A program made the position numbers and the translations under genes. Of a stretch of 64,000 nucleotides of DNA, positions 1 through 13,700 are shown one piece after another. The stretch lies in NCBI GenBank assembly GCA_947561585.1, contig CANNZV010001188.1, forward strand, positions 236,469-300,468, in the 5' to 3' direction. Source of the DNA: Caprella mutica (taxonomy: Eukaryota > Arthropoda > Malacostraca > Amphipoda > Caprellidae). The first letter of the stretch is position 1; each line of letters starts with the position of its first letter. Under the pieces are notes generated by a model. The model ran no database searches and was not told the origin of the DNA. It worked only from the letters and a program-made list of their open reading frames with translations.

Positions 1-611
1 TACTATTACCCTTATTACCAGAGAATACCTGGTACTATTACCTCAATTACAAGAGAATACCTGGTACTATTACCCTAATTACCAGAGAATACCTGGTACT
101 ATTACCCTAATTACCAGAGAATACCTGGTACTATTACCCAAATTACCGGAGAATACCTGGTTCTATTACCCTAATTACCAGAGAATACCTGGTACTATTA
201 CCCTTATTACCAGAGAATACCTGGTACTATTACCTCAATTACCAGAGAATACCTGGTACTATTACCCTAATTACCAGAGAATACCTGGTACTATTACCCT
301 AATTACCAGAGAATACCTGGTACTATTACCCTAATTACCAGAGAATACCTGGTACTATTACCCTAAATGCCAGAGAATACCTGGTACTATTACCCTAATT
401 ACCAGAGAATACCTGGTACTATTACCCTAATTACCAGAGAATACCTGGTACTATTACCCTAATTACCAGAGAATACCTGGTACTATTACCCTAATTACCA
501 AAGCATACCTGGTATTATTACCAGCTAATTACCAGAGAATACCTGGTACTATTACCCTAATTACCAAAGCATACCTGGTATTATTACCAGCTAATTACCA
601 GAGAATACCTG
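1..611. repeat. Minisatellite, 32-bp unit
   Basis: About 19 head-to-tail copies of a 32-bp unit containing TACCTGGTACTATTACC and TTACCAGAGAA. The array begins before the window edge. Each unit holds TACCAG, a 7-base loop and CTGGTA, so every repeat could form a small hairpin. Copies differ by only a few substitutions, with two divergent variants near the 3' end (AAAGCATACC, TTATTACCAGC). Confidence 0.95.
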
Positions 612-1757
612 TTGTAACAGGTGTTACTGTCTAGAGGAAGTAACAGGTAAGAAAATAAACTCAAAATGAGTCAACAAAAATAAATATTTTATTTTTCCCA
701 ATTCCTTTTTTCTAAATTACCAAACAGAAAATGTTGTAATTTTATTGTCGATGCCGGAAGTCGCTTTGCTATCATATAAGTTAAAAATATAATATAAATA
801 TCGTTATTATAATTCGTATGCAAGATACCTGCATTTAGCATGGATACGAATTATAGTTCTAAATTAGAACTATATATGATCGAAAATGTGAAACAAGTCG
901 ATATTTGAGAAGTCACCCTAAATTAGTGTCATCCGTCTCCTTTTCGTGCTAAGTGCAGTTCGGGGCTAAGAATTCCCCTCTACCTTTGGTGGGTAGAGTC
1001 ATTACAAGGCTAACCTTTGAGTCACGAGAAAGATGCCATACACTGCCACACACTCTCTATCAAACTCTCTCAATCACAGTCAATTTAATAATGGTGACTC
1101 TTTGTAGTTAGCCAGCTGATTCAAGTCATCATATTTATCAGTAGATAATCTTTTTGCACGTCAGTTTTCATTCATTGGTAAAGTTTAATTGTTTTTGTAG
1201 ACTACATGGCAACTGCAAGACACCTTCATGAACACTCCATCGTATGCTCTCTTAATTTTTAAATATTCGATACTAATTAACATTAAATCAAATACGAACA
1301 GTAAATGAACAATAGCATCACATGGGCTAAGATTTGGACTGTTTTATATCTAATTTAATGCACATAGCTAATCTGAATGAAGCACTAGGTACGTCATCTT
1401 TCTTTTCAGTGTTAGTGCGTGTGTTTGTGTTGATTTCCTTGTGGTTGCCTCAAGTAAAGATGGCGAGTGTAGTTATTGTCTTGAGACTTCAGTGCGAGGT
1501 TAAGGGGCCCATATTGCGGGGAACATTAATTCATTTACTTTGATTCCAAATCACTTTATGAATAAAGAATGTAATAGTGTTGAAATTTAATTCAGTGAGA
1601 GAGTATTCGGCGTTCTACCAAGGTGGAAAAACCCTCCATTTTGATTTATTTTGAGAAATTGCAAGAGTTGTGTGTGTGTTTTTGCAAATGTACTTTCACA
1701 CGGCAGTACCTTTTCCTTTGGGTACTTTTTATCTAATCAAAGCTTTATCTTTCACAG
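612..1757. other. Region upstream of ZP gene, no gene seen
   Basis: AT-rich sequence with no recognisable coding exon. The 69-residue open frame at 1334-1543 has no family resemblance or splice context. The segment ends in a good 3' splice site (TTTCACAG, ending at 1757) just before the start codon of the ZP gene, so at least one 5' UTR exon should lie here or before the window. I could not place it. Confidence 0.4.
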
Positions 1758-1759
1758 AC

Positions 1760-1792
1760 ATGGGCCTTCACATCAAGACGTTAGTCACCCTG
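1760..1792 (+). CDS. ZP gene coding exon 1 (start codon, signal peptide part 1)
   Basis: ATG at 1760 lies two bases after an acceptor (TTTCACAG) and starts MGLHIKTLVTL. The exon ends in phase 0 at CTG|GTAAGT. The start is supported because it supplies the first half of a signal peptide that exon 2 completes. Confidence 0.75.
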
Positions 1793-4700
1793 GTAAGTAA
1801 AATAGTTCATAAGTTATTATAATATACCTACCTAGTGTAGAGACCTTGAAAAATGAGGTGGGTGAATGTGGCTGTACTACCTCTGCAAACGCATTGCAGG
1901 TACAGCAACTTATGGAAACAACTGTAGAGAACTACTCACCATATGTACAATATAATGTGCATTATTCCTATATAGAATGTAAATGTAAATATATTGAATT
2001 GTAGGTATGTTTAAACTATATATTACCAGCCATAATTACATTCACTTAAAAAACACTCACGCTACACTCACACTTACGCTACACTCACACTTACGCTACA
2101 CTCACACTTAGGCTACACTCACACTTACGCTATACTCACACTTACGCTACACTCACACTTACGCTACACTCACACTTACGCTATACTCACACTTTCGCTA
2201 CACTCACACTTACGCTATACTCACACTTTCGCTACACTCACACTTACGCTATACTCACACTTACGCTACACTCACACTTACGCTATACTCACACTTACGC
2301 TACACTCACACTTACGCTATACTCACACTTACGCTACACTCACACTTTCGCTACACTCACACTTACGCTACACTCACACTTACGCTACACTCACACTTAC
2401 GCTACACTCACACTTACGCTATACTCACACTTACGCTACACTCACACTTAGGCTACACTCACACTTACGCTATACTCACACTTACGCTACACTCACACTT
2501 ACGCTACACTCACACTTACGCTATACTCACACTTTCGCTACACTCACACTTACGCTATACTCACACTTTCGCTACACTCACACTTACGCTATACTCACAC
2601 TTACGCTACACTCACACTTACGCTATACTCACACTTACGCTACACTCACACTTACGCTATACTCACACTTACGCTACACTCACACTTACGCTATACTCAC
2701 ACTTACGCTACACTCACACTTACGCTATACTCACACTTACGCTATACTCACACTTACGCTACACTCACACTAACGCTACACTCACACTTACGCTATACTC
2801 ACACTTACGCTACACTCACACTTACGCTATACTCACACTTACGCTACACTCACACTTACGCTACACTCACACTTACGCTATACTCATACTTACGCTACAG
2901 TTACACTTAGGCTACACTCACACTTACGCTACAGTTACACTTAGGCTACACTCACACTCACGCTACAGTTACATTTAGGCTACACTCACACTCACGCTAC
3001 AGTTACACTTAGGCTACACTCACACTTACGCTACAGTTACACTTAGGCTACACTCACACTTACGCTACAGTTACACTTAGGCTACACTCACACTTAGGCT
3101 ATACTCACACTCACGCTACAGTTACACTTATGCTGCACTCACACTCACGCTACAGTTACACTTAGGCTGCACTCACACTTAGGCTGCACTCACACTTACG
3201 TCACACTCACACTAACGCTACACTCACACTTAACATTTTCGCTACACTCACACTTACGTCACATTCTTCATTGCTGTGTAAGTGAAAGCAAAAGTCTTTC
3301 TTTTTCTTGGTGTAACTTTGTTGCTATCTTCACTTCATTGCGTAACTTGGTACTGCGGAAATATGGTTACAATTACTGTATTAATTTGCAAGCTGATTCA
3401 CTCTGTTTTGAGTGAATTAAATCAGTCATTTCGAGTTGAAATATTCTTGTAATTATCGAAATATCAATAATTGAAATAATGCAACAGATCCTTAGGTGGG
3501 ATTTCTAATATTTATTTCCCATTTAAAGTAAGGAGACTTCAACGCTGCTTAGATAGTTATCCACTGGTAATAATCACACTTCATATTTTACTGACAATAA
3601 CTTGATGTTATTATTTGATGTAGATATTCACTTTTCGCCTATATTATGTTATTCTCGTAATATAATATCCTTTGTTGGAGATATTGAAATGCGATTTACA
3701 GTCAAAATTTAAAAAACTGTTATTTTGTCGTACATCACGAATTTTTTTTAGAGCATATGTAAAACATCCATTCGGTTTACTTTATATCATTATTAATTAT
3801 ATATTTGTTATTTGAAGGTTAATTTAAGTATATAGATTAGGAATGGTTTATATGGCACACACCCTCTGACCTTACTCTTGACTGTAGCTTTCCCTAATAG
3901 GCTTAGAAAGCTATAAGGAGAGGTTAGGTTCAGGGCTGATCATTTCTACCTGTGTGTCCTTATGGCACTGTACACCAAAGGACAGCTCATCAATGAGTTG
4001 ATTTAGTGAATGAAACCTATTGCAAAAGAAATTGCAATGATTATTTCTTTTGTTGCATTCTATATTTGCTTTAAATGAATTAATATTGAATTTAATGATG
4101 TTTTATATTATTTGAATAATAGTAAATGTATTTTTTTAAATACAATTTCTAACTATAAATATTTTGGAATCTTTCATATAACATTTGTGTCTGATCAGTC
4201 TTTAATTAATACATAAAACAAAAACAAAAGTAATATTATTTTTGTCAATTATTATTATTTCAAAAATTCCATCACAAAAATTCCATCTACCTTAGTAAGT
4301 ACCTAACTATAGAAACTATTTCCAAATTGCATAATCTATGCATCCTTTGAATGAAAACATTGGACATTTTATTAGATAATATGTGACTCTAATATCAAAG
4401 AGAAAAACATAAACTAGAGTACGTTTGAACACCCTGCAAAATTATAAAAAACTTTGACCCTAGAAAGACAAAAATATGTATAGCACAAGAGACTTGGTGG
4501 GCCTCATTGGTTCGCTAATATAATTTTATAGTTGCAAGCTCCTTTAAACTTACTAATTTCAGACCAAATATTGAAAGGAAGTGTTTCAAATATTCCTATC
4601 TTATTTCATTATCTACACTGATTGTATAGATTCACACTATGGTCGCTACTAATGCTCTCTTGACAGACGTTGCAGTATGTTCTCATTGTTCTGCTGAATA

Positions 4701-7700
4701 ACATGAACTGGTCGAAATGGTTGGGCTGACTTTAGTTTATATTCCTGCTAGTTATCTTGCTAGTTTGACGCAAAACGTAACTCAACACTCTTCTTATTTC
4801 ACCCGGGCTGTGGAGGCCCCCCTGGTAACTAATGATATAAAATGAAACAGAACAAATCGAGATGCATTATCGTTATTGATATTTATACGATATATAAACA
4901 GGTGCAGCAACTCAAGTCGATTAGTTTTTATACTACCACCAGAACCGTCCTTCCAGGCTCTTTGATCGTTCCAGGATTAATCTTGTCAGTAGGTTCCCAC
5001 GGCTTCTTGACCTATCACAACCGGACCACTCAATTATTGACCTCTAATAACAGATGAGTTTGAAGGCAGAAGACTCCCCTGCCCCTGAACTCATTAACAG
5101 CTAATTCTATCGCATGGCGTATATATGGGTCTGTGTGGGTGTCGGGTGGGCGTTGGTTCAATGTCGAGACAACATTGCTGACGCGTGGCATTTGCTCTGA
5201 CTGACTAAATGCCAGATAATGGCATCGCCAATACATGCATATTGTCCTTACAGGTGGTAGAATATAACTAAGGTATAACATTAGTCAGTATAGATGGTAG
5301 TAAATTGCTAATAACTATAACCTAGTTACTAGTTGGTGTCTTTGCTACTAGAGTATATTACTAACTGAATAAACACTAACATTTATTTCAATGAGGTATG
5401 TTATTATGAATTGTAACTGTGAGAATTTAATAAGAACTTATCATCAGGAGTTAATAGTTAAGAAATATAAACCGTAATTATTTGTGAAATTAAGTTATGA
5501 TTTATGAAACAATGTTTTTCCCATTAAGTTATGAAGACCCTTAGCATTTCCTCTCTGTACTCGGTGATTTGCCTGTACATCTTTATAGAGCAGGTAACAG
5601 GTGATCTAATTACTATGAACACTGCCCCCAAAGATACCTGCCCTTGGTGGTACAACTGTTGTGAATAAGGACGGTACAGCCCTAGTTATTACAGTTGGTT
5701 ATGATTTTAAATGCTTGATATACCAGCAGTAGAGAACAACATTTTATTGCTGTAACTTCCAAACTATTTAAACTATATATTCTATGTATGTACATTATAG
5801 TCACTTCTAAATTAATGACATACATTGTGGGTATTCTCTTTACATAATAATAGCAATGCATGTTTTTATTTAGCATAATATTACAGTGCTAAGTTTAGTT
5901 GGTAAATATATACACACAGTGAGGCTAAGGTATGAACTGAAAGGCAACCTATTATGGGCAAACGGTTGCAACATGCGACCAGTTGTTAAGGGACAATGGG
6001 CTAAGCATGGGCTAGTTACCTAACCAGTTGACCCGTTTTGTGGCAATGGGCTAAGCATGGGCTAGTACGTAACCAGTTGACCCGTTTTGTGGCAATGGGC
6101 TAAGCATGGGCTAGTACGTAACCAGTTGACCCATCATGTGGCAATGGGCTAAGCATGGGCTAGTGTCCTAACCAGTTGACCCATTATGTGGCAATGGGCT
6201 AAGCATGGGCTAGTGACCTAACCAGTTGACCCATCATGTGGCAATGGGCTAAGCATGGGCTAGTACGTAACCAGTTGACCCATCATGTGGCAATGGGCTA
6301 AGCATGGGCTAGTACGTAACCAGTTGACCCATCATGTGGCAATGGGCTAAGTATGGGCTAGTGTCCTAACCAGTTGACCCATTATGTGGCAATGGGCTAA
6401 GCATGGGCTAGTTTCCTAACCAGTTGACCCATTATGTGGCAATGGGCTAAGCATGGGCTAGTGTCCCAACCAGTTGACCCATTATGTGGCAATGGGCTAA
6501 GCATGGACTAGTGTCCTAACCAGTTGACCCATCATGTGGCAATGGGCTAAGCATGGGCTAGTACGTAACCAGTTGACCCATCATGTGGCAATGGGCTAAG
6601 CATGGGCTAGTACGTAACCAGTTGACCCATCATGTGGCAATGGGCTAAGCATGGGCTAGTGACCTAACCAGTTGACCCATCATGTGGCAATGGGCTAGTG
6701 ACCTAACCAGTTGACCCATCATGTGGCAATGGGCTAAGCATGGGCTAGTGTCTTAACCAGTTGACCCATCACGTGGCAATGGGCTAGTTGACCTGTAAGT
6801 ATGTTGTCTCTCCCTATAAGGTATATGAATATCTTAAATTAAATACGCCTTTCTCATTCATAGTATTTATTGCTACAAACATCTTGTGAAAGAATAGCTA
6901 CAATATTCATACTCATTCACATTATAAATAATGGTACAGTTTACTGTGTATTAAATAATTTGAGTATATTTATTGACTTATTTAGCGTACTATCTATAGC
7001 AGCTTTAACTCCAAATGTCTTTCCAATTTATTAACAATTGATCCATTTACAAGCTGTGTCTCATTTTATATTTTTTTTGGCTTTCATAATTTATTATAAT
7101 TCACTCACTCCAAATTAAGAATATTTACACTGTTCAGTAAATTGTCCCTGTACATAAATATTGGCTTATGTAAGTATTATTGATAAATTGATTATGAAGT
7201 AATTTATCCCATTAATTGTTAGCATAATCTCATTCACTGCCTTTATTAATTATTACTAAATAGCATCAGTTGTGTTGGTTACATTACCATTAACATGTTG
7301 AGTGCGGAGTGTACCATATATGGCACACTCCGTAAATGTTGTATATTTCAGTAATTAACTTTTACAATATTACTATTTATTCTTACGATGATTTTATTTA
7401 TCCAATAAATAGATTTGAATATATTTTTAATTTGGGATACATGGATTTTTTTTAAGAATAACACCTCCAAACTTAGTTAATAAATCTGAATATCTCTAAT
7501 AAGTGTCACACAGGTAGTAATGGACCAAATGACAGACAGTGTGTAAGAGGTAACATGGCACACTTACCCCCCATTTTACCCCCAAAGAAAGTGCCCAGAT
7601 GGTGTAAATGGTGTCATGTGTTTCCCAGTACCCCCATTGGGTGAAATACACTTAAAGCCCTAGGTCCTAGTGACCCATTTATTAATTTCCTAAGCCTTTC

Positions 7701-10700
7701 TTTCACACAATGGAGTTAATAGGAAAATATTTTATAGTCAAAATGATCACATTTTACCCTTTTGAAAAATTGTAACATAAATTTTACTGTTTTCTCAAAA
7801 AAGATTTGATAGACGAATAATTGACTGGTTTAAAATTTCACCACCGGACAACAAAAAATCCATTAATTATATTATTTTTCCATTAAAATGAACATAATTA
7901 AATGTTTCAGTAAATAAAATATTTAAATGCCAGAGAAGAATAAATAGAAGATTCATTCTATAGCAATGGCTATACATTCTATAGCCATGGCTATGTATTC
8001 TATAGCAATGGCTATAGAATATAATGAAGTACTTTATCGTCACATTAGGAACCAGTGTTCGTATCTTACGGTGTTGTTCCGCTTTGGTGACGGCAGAAGA
8101 GCTACTCAGTGGTGATGTCATCCCCAGTTATACAGTTAGCTTTGTTTGTTTGAATGACGTGAACCTTACTGGCAATGGGGCATCTTTTGAGTTATCAAGC
8201 GGTTCCACATTATCGAAATAATTATATCATATAACTTGTTATTTTAATTGGTATCCATGAGACCTGCAAAGCTCCAGCTGTCAAAAAGTGTTAAAATATA
8301 ATTTTTTCCAATCCGATCAAAGATATGAAACCGTTCGAAAAGTCAGTACTCACCCTATTCCTTATTTTAATTAATTAGACACTTTAACTAAAGTCAAAGA
8401 ATTAGTTTATTTAGCATAACATCTAAGGATTGATGACTAACTTCCTGTAGACAGTTTCAGTTGCCTTGGGGTTCATCAAGCTCTGTAGTCCCTTTTACAG
8501 AGAGAAACCCTAGCTATCTAACTCAGGCAGTGGTTCAACTTCTTACAGTATTTTTCTCGCACACCCCTTCTTTTCCCAGGCACCCCCTGACTATTGAATT
8601 GCACTGGAATAGATTGAAAAGATACAATTAGAATATGTTTGGTTACTGATGTGAGAATTTAAATGAAAAAGTAAGGAAAATGAATGCATTACTTACATTC
8701 TGCATGATATTAACAGCATGAACTGTATTTATAAGTAACTTGGCACAGCCATCCCAGACAGGCACACCTTTTAAACAATCGTCTCCCCACTTCAAGAACC
8801 ACTGGAGCTAACTCTTACACTATTAGAAATATAACTCATTATTATCCCTCTTTTCGAAATCACTAATAGATTTTTTCGTTATACAGTTGATCTTCAAAGT
8901 ATACAAAGTGCTAATAATTAGGGGGAGGAGACTAGTGTGCTATTTCAACTATTTCAATTTAAAGTATTTCACCTTGTGACCTCTGTGAGAGAGGCCTGGG
9001 GCAATAACCTTTGGGGGTGTCTGCCCCAGCTATGAGAAGGGAGAGCGTGAGTGAGGATGTCTGGTAGAGGAAGAGGAGGGTGTTTCTAACAGGGAGGGTG
9101 ACTATGGAGTATGTATAATCCCCCCCCCCCATTTCTATTATTTCTAACGGTAGCAACAATATCACCTCTATCTCACTATATAGTTATTGAATTTGTTCAA
9201 TGTTAATATTTCTTCAGTTATTATAATATTTTTGATTTATCTTTCATTTTCTTGCTTTCTTTCGATAAAATGATTGTATCTCATCAAGTTGAACTTCAGT
9301 TACTTCCTATGGTTCACTGACTTTTTTGAGCAGAGGTTACAGTTAAATTCATTCATTTTTTTTCTGGTCGATTGACTAATCTACATTTTCTAATTAAGTG
9401 ACGGATGTGGTGAAAAAAAACATGACCTTCTTTTACTTTTATTTATTTGAAAATAGTTACTTTGTTCTTATCTGTGTTCAATAAATTTGACTACAGTCTA
9501 TTAATTGGCATTCAAATCAGTTTCAATGTCTGCTGTATGTTCTACTGCTCTGAGAAAAGGAAACAATTTTCAACATTTACAGAGTAACTTGTCTGCAGGT
9601 ATAAGCATTGATCGTGTTTTCATGTACTGCTATAATATATTTTATTTCATTTAAGTATTACAATTAAATGTTTTTGTTAAATGCACTAAGTTACTAAACT
9701 ACATTTATTGACATAATAAATCATCATTTTACTGTTTATAAAAATACTGGCATACCCCGCTCTTATTACGTCTCAGACTTGAATAAGTGTGGGACATGTC
9801 TCTCTTTCATTTATTCTGGTATAGAAAATATAGGAAGAAAGTATAGAAAGTAATTTTGGTAATTTGGTTAAGTTGTTTTCGTCGGAACATATGCTGGGTG
9901 GATTTTTTTCACTTTTATGGTAAGTACCTAATATACATTATTTACTATAATTTTTTTTTTTTAATTTATACCACCTGCATAAAGTTACATCGAAAACTGG
10001 AACGACCAAACAAATTACCAAAGTTACTCCTAAAATATTTTTTATACCAGGAGAAATAAAAGCGAGAAATGTCCTACACTTAATTATTCGACTGTCATAA
10101 GTGTGAGACATAATAAGAGCGGGATAAGCCTGTATGGATATATAAATCAGAAGCTCCTTGAAAAACAACAAACAACTACCTGAATTGTTTCACAGCATTT
10201 TTATCGGCAGTATTTCATACACTAAATACTGAAGTTGTGACAGCACAAAGAACTACAGACCACAACTCCTCTGTTCTTAGTTTCTATTCCACTTCCTAGT
10301 ACCATTTCCTATTCCAAGTCCCGGTGTAACCAGTCTTTGAGGTTAGACCCGTGCGTGATAGGGTGGTAACAATTCAACCTATTCAACCCGCTAACAACCA
10401 TCTTAACACTCTCAACCATCCTAACAATCTCAACCATCTTAACACTCTCAACCATCTTAACACTCAATCTTTTCTATAAATATTTCTCATATTATCCTCA
10501 ACATGCATATTTTCTCAGAACTATTCTAAACGGAGAGAAATTTCGCTGTACACTTTGAATCTACACCAATTTACAGTTAAATGATTAGAGAGAAAGACTT
10601 ATGAGTTACTTTGACAATTAGAGAGAAAGACTTATGAGTTACTTTGACAATTAGAGAGAAAGACTTATGAGTTACTTTGACAATTTCATTGTGACGTACA

Positions 10701-13700
10701 TTGCATTTAGGTTTTATCCGTTTTATTGATAAAGTGTGTCTCATGCTGACACGCATACATGTACAGTGATGTCATTTTTTAGTGTTTCGCTTGGAAAGAA
10801 GTTAGCCACACCTCTAGGGCGCCTTTGCCCCGAGACAGTGACCTAATTGTGGGGCACTGCCAACGGTACTTCGGTGTGACCTCTGCGAGAACATAACCTG
10901 ACACAATTACGAGTGGGATGGTAGGGACTGGAAACATTAGATGTTAACACTCGTGCTGCAGGGGAAAATGTGAACTATTATTATAGCAAGAAACTATAGG
11001 TGTTATTGGTTATCTAAGCTAAACGCACGTCAGGCAAAGGCAGTGAACAGCTGTTCACACAACGAATAGAAAAGTGAACAAGCTCAAATATGGGAATATT
11101 TATTCGTTACTGATGAAAATTAAATAGTGATATCTCACTTCCCTAGCCAAGACAAGTAACAGTTGTCGTACAGATTTCAATGTGTGTTCTTGATGTGCTG
11201 TATGCATTAAATCATTATTATACGAAATAATAATAACTAATAAATGAACTAAATAAGTAACCAACTGAGGCACGTGTAAATTTAGCTTAGAAGTACGAGA
11301 TGTGCATTAATTTGGAATGTGTCCGGGTTGCATTACAGTGGGGCTAGTTTGCGGTACCTATAATCACTAGGAGATTATGCATGACTTTGCATTACATTAA
11401 CAGTTGCCTGTTTTCATTTTATAGGCAATGCGAAAATGTGTTTTTTAGAATTCTAGTTACCTACTTTCTAATTTGAAGGAGAAAAGACTCTAAAGTGGGT
11501 CAGGGTATTAAAAACGTTATATCATTTTTAATAGACACATGAGTGCTGTATATAAATCAGTTATTTTCAATTGATGTTTTTTATCCAATAGTGTGATACT
11601 TGAGTGGTTGTCTGTTAGAAATTTAAAATAACTTGAAAATTAGTAAGTATTCATGACCTATTTAAATATATAATAAACAAAACCCTAAATATCTCCAAAT
11701 TTCCCAACCCCAATTCAAATAGAAAGCCATTAGTTACGCGTGACTCAATATGCAAAGAGTTGCCATAGCTCAATTAACTGCATTTAGCAAGAGGTTCTTT
11801 CCAAGGGAGCGGTCACTGGTAATGCCAGTTTTCAAAGTGTGTCATGCGTGTCTTTTCTCCCCAATATTCAGAGCGTCCCTCAGCTTCTCACGCACTTCTC
11901 GCCAATGAGTATAAACAGCAAAGAACATCAAAACTGGTGCCGTGACCAGTCACGAACTCTACCGGTTTTGACTGACTGCTTCAGTTAGGTTTTTTCGCGG
12001 GGAACTTTACTTTTTTATTTCCCGCTGAAAGGAAAAATGAAACGCAACGGTACGGATTAATTTGTGAACCGTTTGCAGCGGTACTTCGTTTTATGCAGAT
12101 TATTTTGCTCTGAAAAAATGCAGAGAAATGAAGAAAAGTGTTCTGTGATATCATATTTTGAATGTAAATATCATCCCTCTGCTGTAACACTAACTGTACA
12201 ATCTTCTCATTTTCACGGCATAGTTCTGTCTGTTACGTCAGGTGGTAATTACCTTACGCTAATTAGAGTTACTTAACTACGCCCTAAGTACTACAAAGTA
12301 ACTAACGACTCAGAATAGATGGGGGGAAGATGCTTTCTGTTATTTATCTTATATCTAAGGTAAAAAGAACCATTCCTGCTATTCATAAAAACGAAAAACT
12401 TTTTGTCTTTTTAGGGACATGACTGTATTATTGTATCGGATTCTATAACAAAAACATATTCTTGCCACCAACTGATGTACTTAGGACTGAGAAGATGTCA
12501 ACTAATTTATTTCAAATTTGTTATTCCAATTTATGTGTATTTTTCCCCACTAGTCATCGCTGCAAGCCTTTACTAATAATAATATTATGGTATAAGAATA
12601 TTATAAGATAATATTAATAATAATGCATTATTTTAGTTTGCATCTCTTACAATATATTATGACATGAAATAGAACACACTAAAACACGTCACTGAAAATG
12701 TTTAGCTGTTCTTAATGTTCGAACATTGAAAACATATCTTTATTTCCCAATTACATGTAACATTTTCACCTCGCATGTTGACAGTAATGATTTCTTCAGC
12801 GTTTTCTTTTCTGGTACTAAAGAATAAAACCTGTTATGGTATCTCGGTCAATGCGGACATCAGGGGTACACATTAGTGTGAAGAAGTACCTGGGGTACAA
12901 GTTGTGAAATTAATGCGTAAGAAATTAACTAAGAAATAACTTTTAATTGGTGAAAATTTTAAACTAATCAGTCATTGATCTTAGATTATTTGATAATAAT
13001 TATTATTATATATACATCTAAATAGGTTTCATTTTTCATTGTTTATACCTATGTACAATCTTTACCAATATTGTACTCACTAACAGCGTCAAATAGCACT
13101 CAATAATAGCGTCACATTGCACTCAATAATAGCGTCACATTGCACTCAATAATAGCGTCACATTGCACTCAATAATAGCGTCACATTGCACTCACTAACA
13201 GCGTCACATTGCACTCACTAATAGCGTCACATTGCACTCACTAATAGCGTCACATTGCACTCATTTACTACTGTTTCTCACTCTGTTCCATCGTCTCAGA
13301 GTTGGTTGAAGTCACTCATGAGTGACTGAGTAACTGTCGTGACAGTCACTCCTCTTCTCTCACTTCACTCCTCTTCTCTTACTTCACTCCTCTTCTTATT
13401 CTTCTCTCATCTCTTCTTCTCTCTTTTTCATGTTTCCTATCGAAAGTTACCTCTTTCTTTTGCAGTATTTTGCTCTGTTCAGTTTCATATTAATTAGTGT
13501 AACTAACTAATGACTTTATCTTTTCCCTGGCAGGTGGCAGCACTAGGCAGTGTCTGTCAGGCTCAACTAGTCACCAGAAACTCATGTGAGTATTAACTAG
13601 TATTAAATGGTATTAACTAATAATAACTAGTATTAACTAGTACTATAACTAGTATTAAATAGTATTAACTAGTACTAACTAGTTTTGAATAGTAATAACC

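Larger units (their letters stand above)
1793..13533 (+). other. ZP gene intron 1 (11.7 kb), minisatellite-rich
   Basis: The intron runs from GTAAGT at 1793 to the acceptor CCTGGCAG ending at 13533. It holds at least five tandem arrays, listed separately. The unique stretches 3261-5990, 6791-10340 and 10700-13070 show no exon, RNA gene or intact element that I can support. Open frames in them are short and unrelated to any known family. Confidence 0.7.

Noticed and set aside
1334..1543. 69-codon plus-strand frame upstream of the ZP gene
   Set aside because: No family resemblance, no splice support and composition like the surrounding noncoding DNA.
13078..13265. Regular repeats that might suggest a CRISPR array
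   Set aside because: Units are contiguous with no unique spacers, and the context is eukaryotic.
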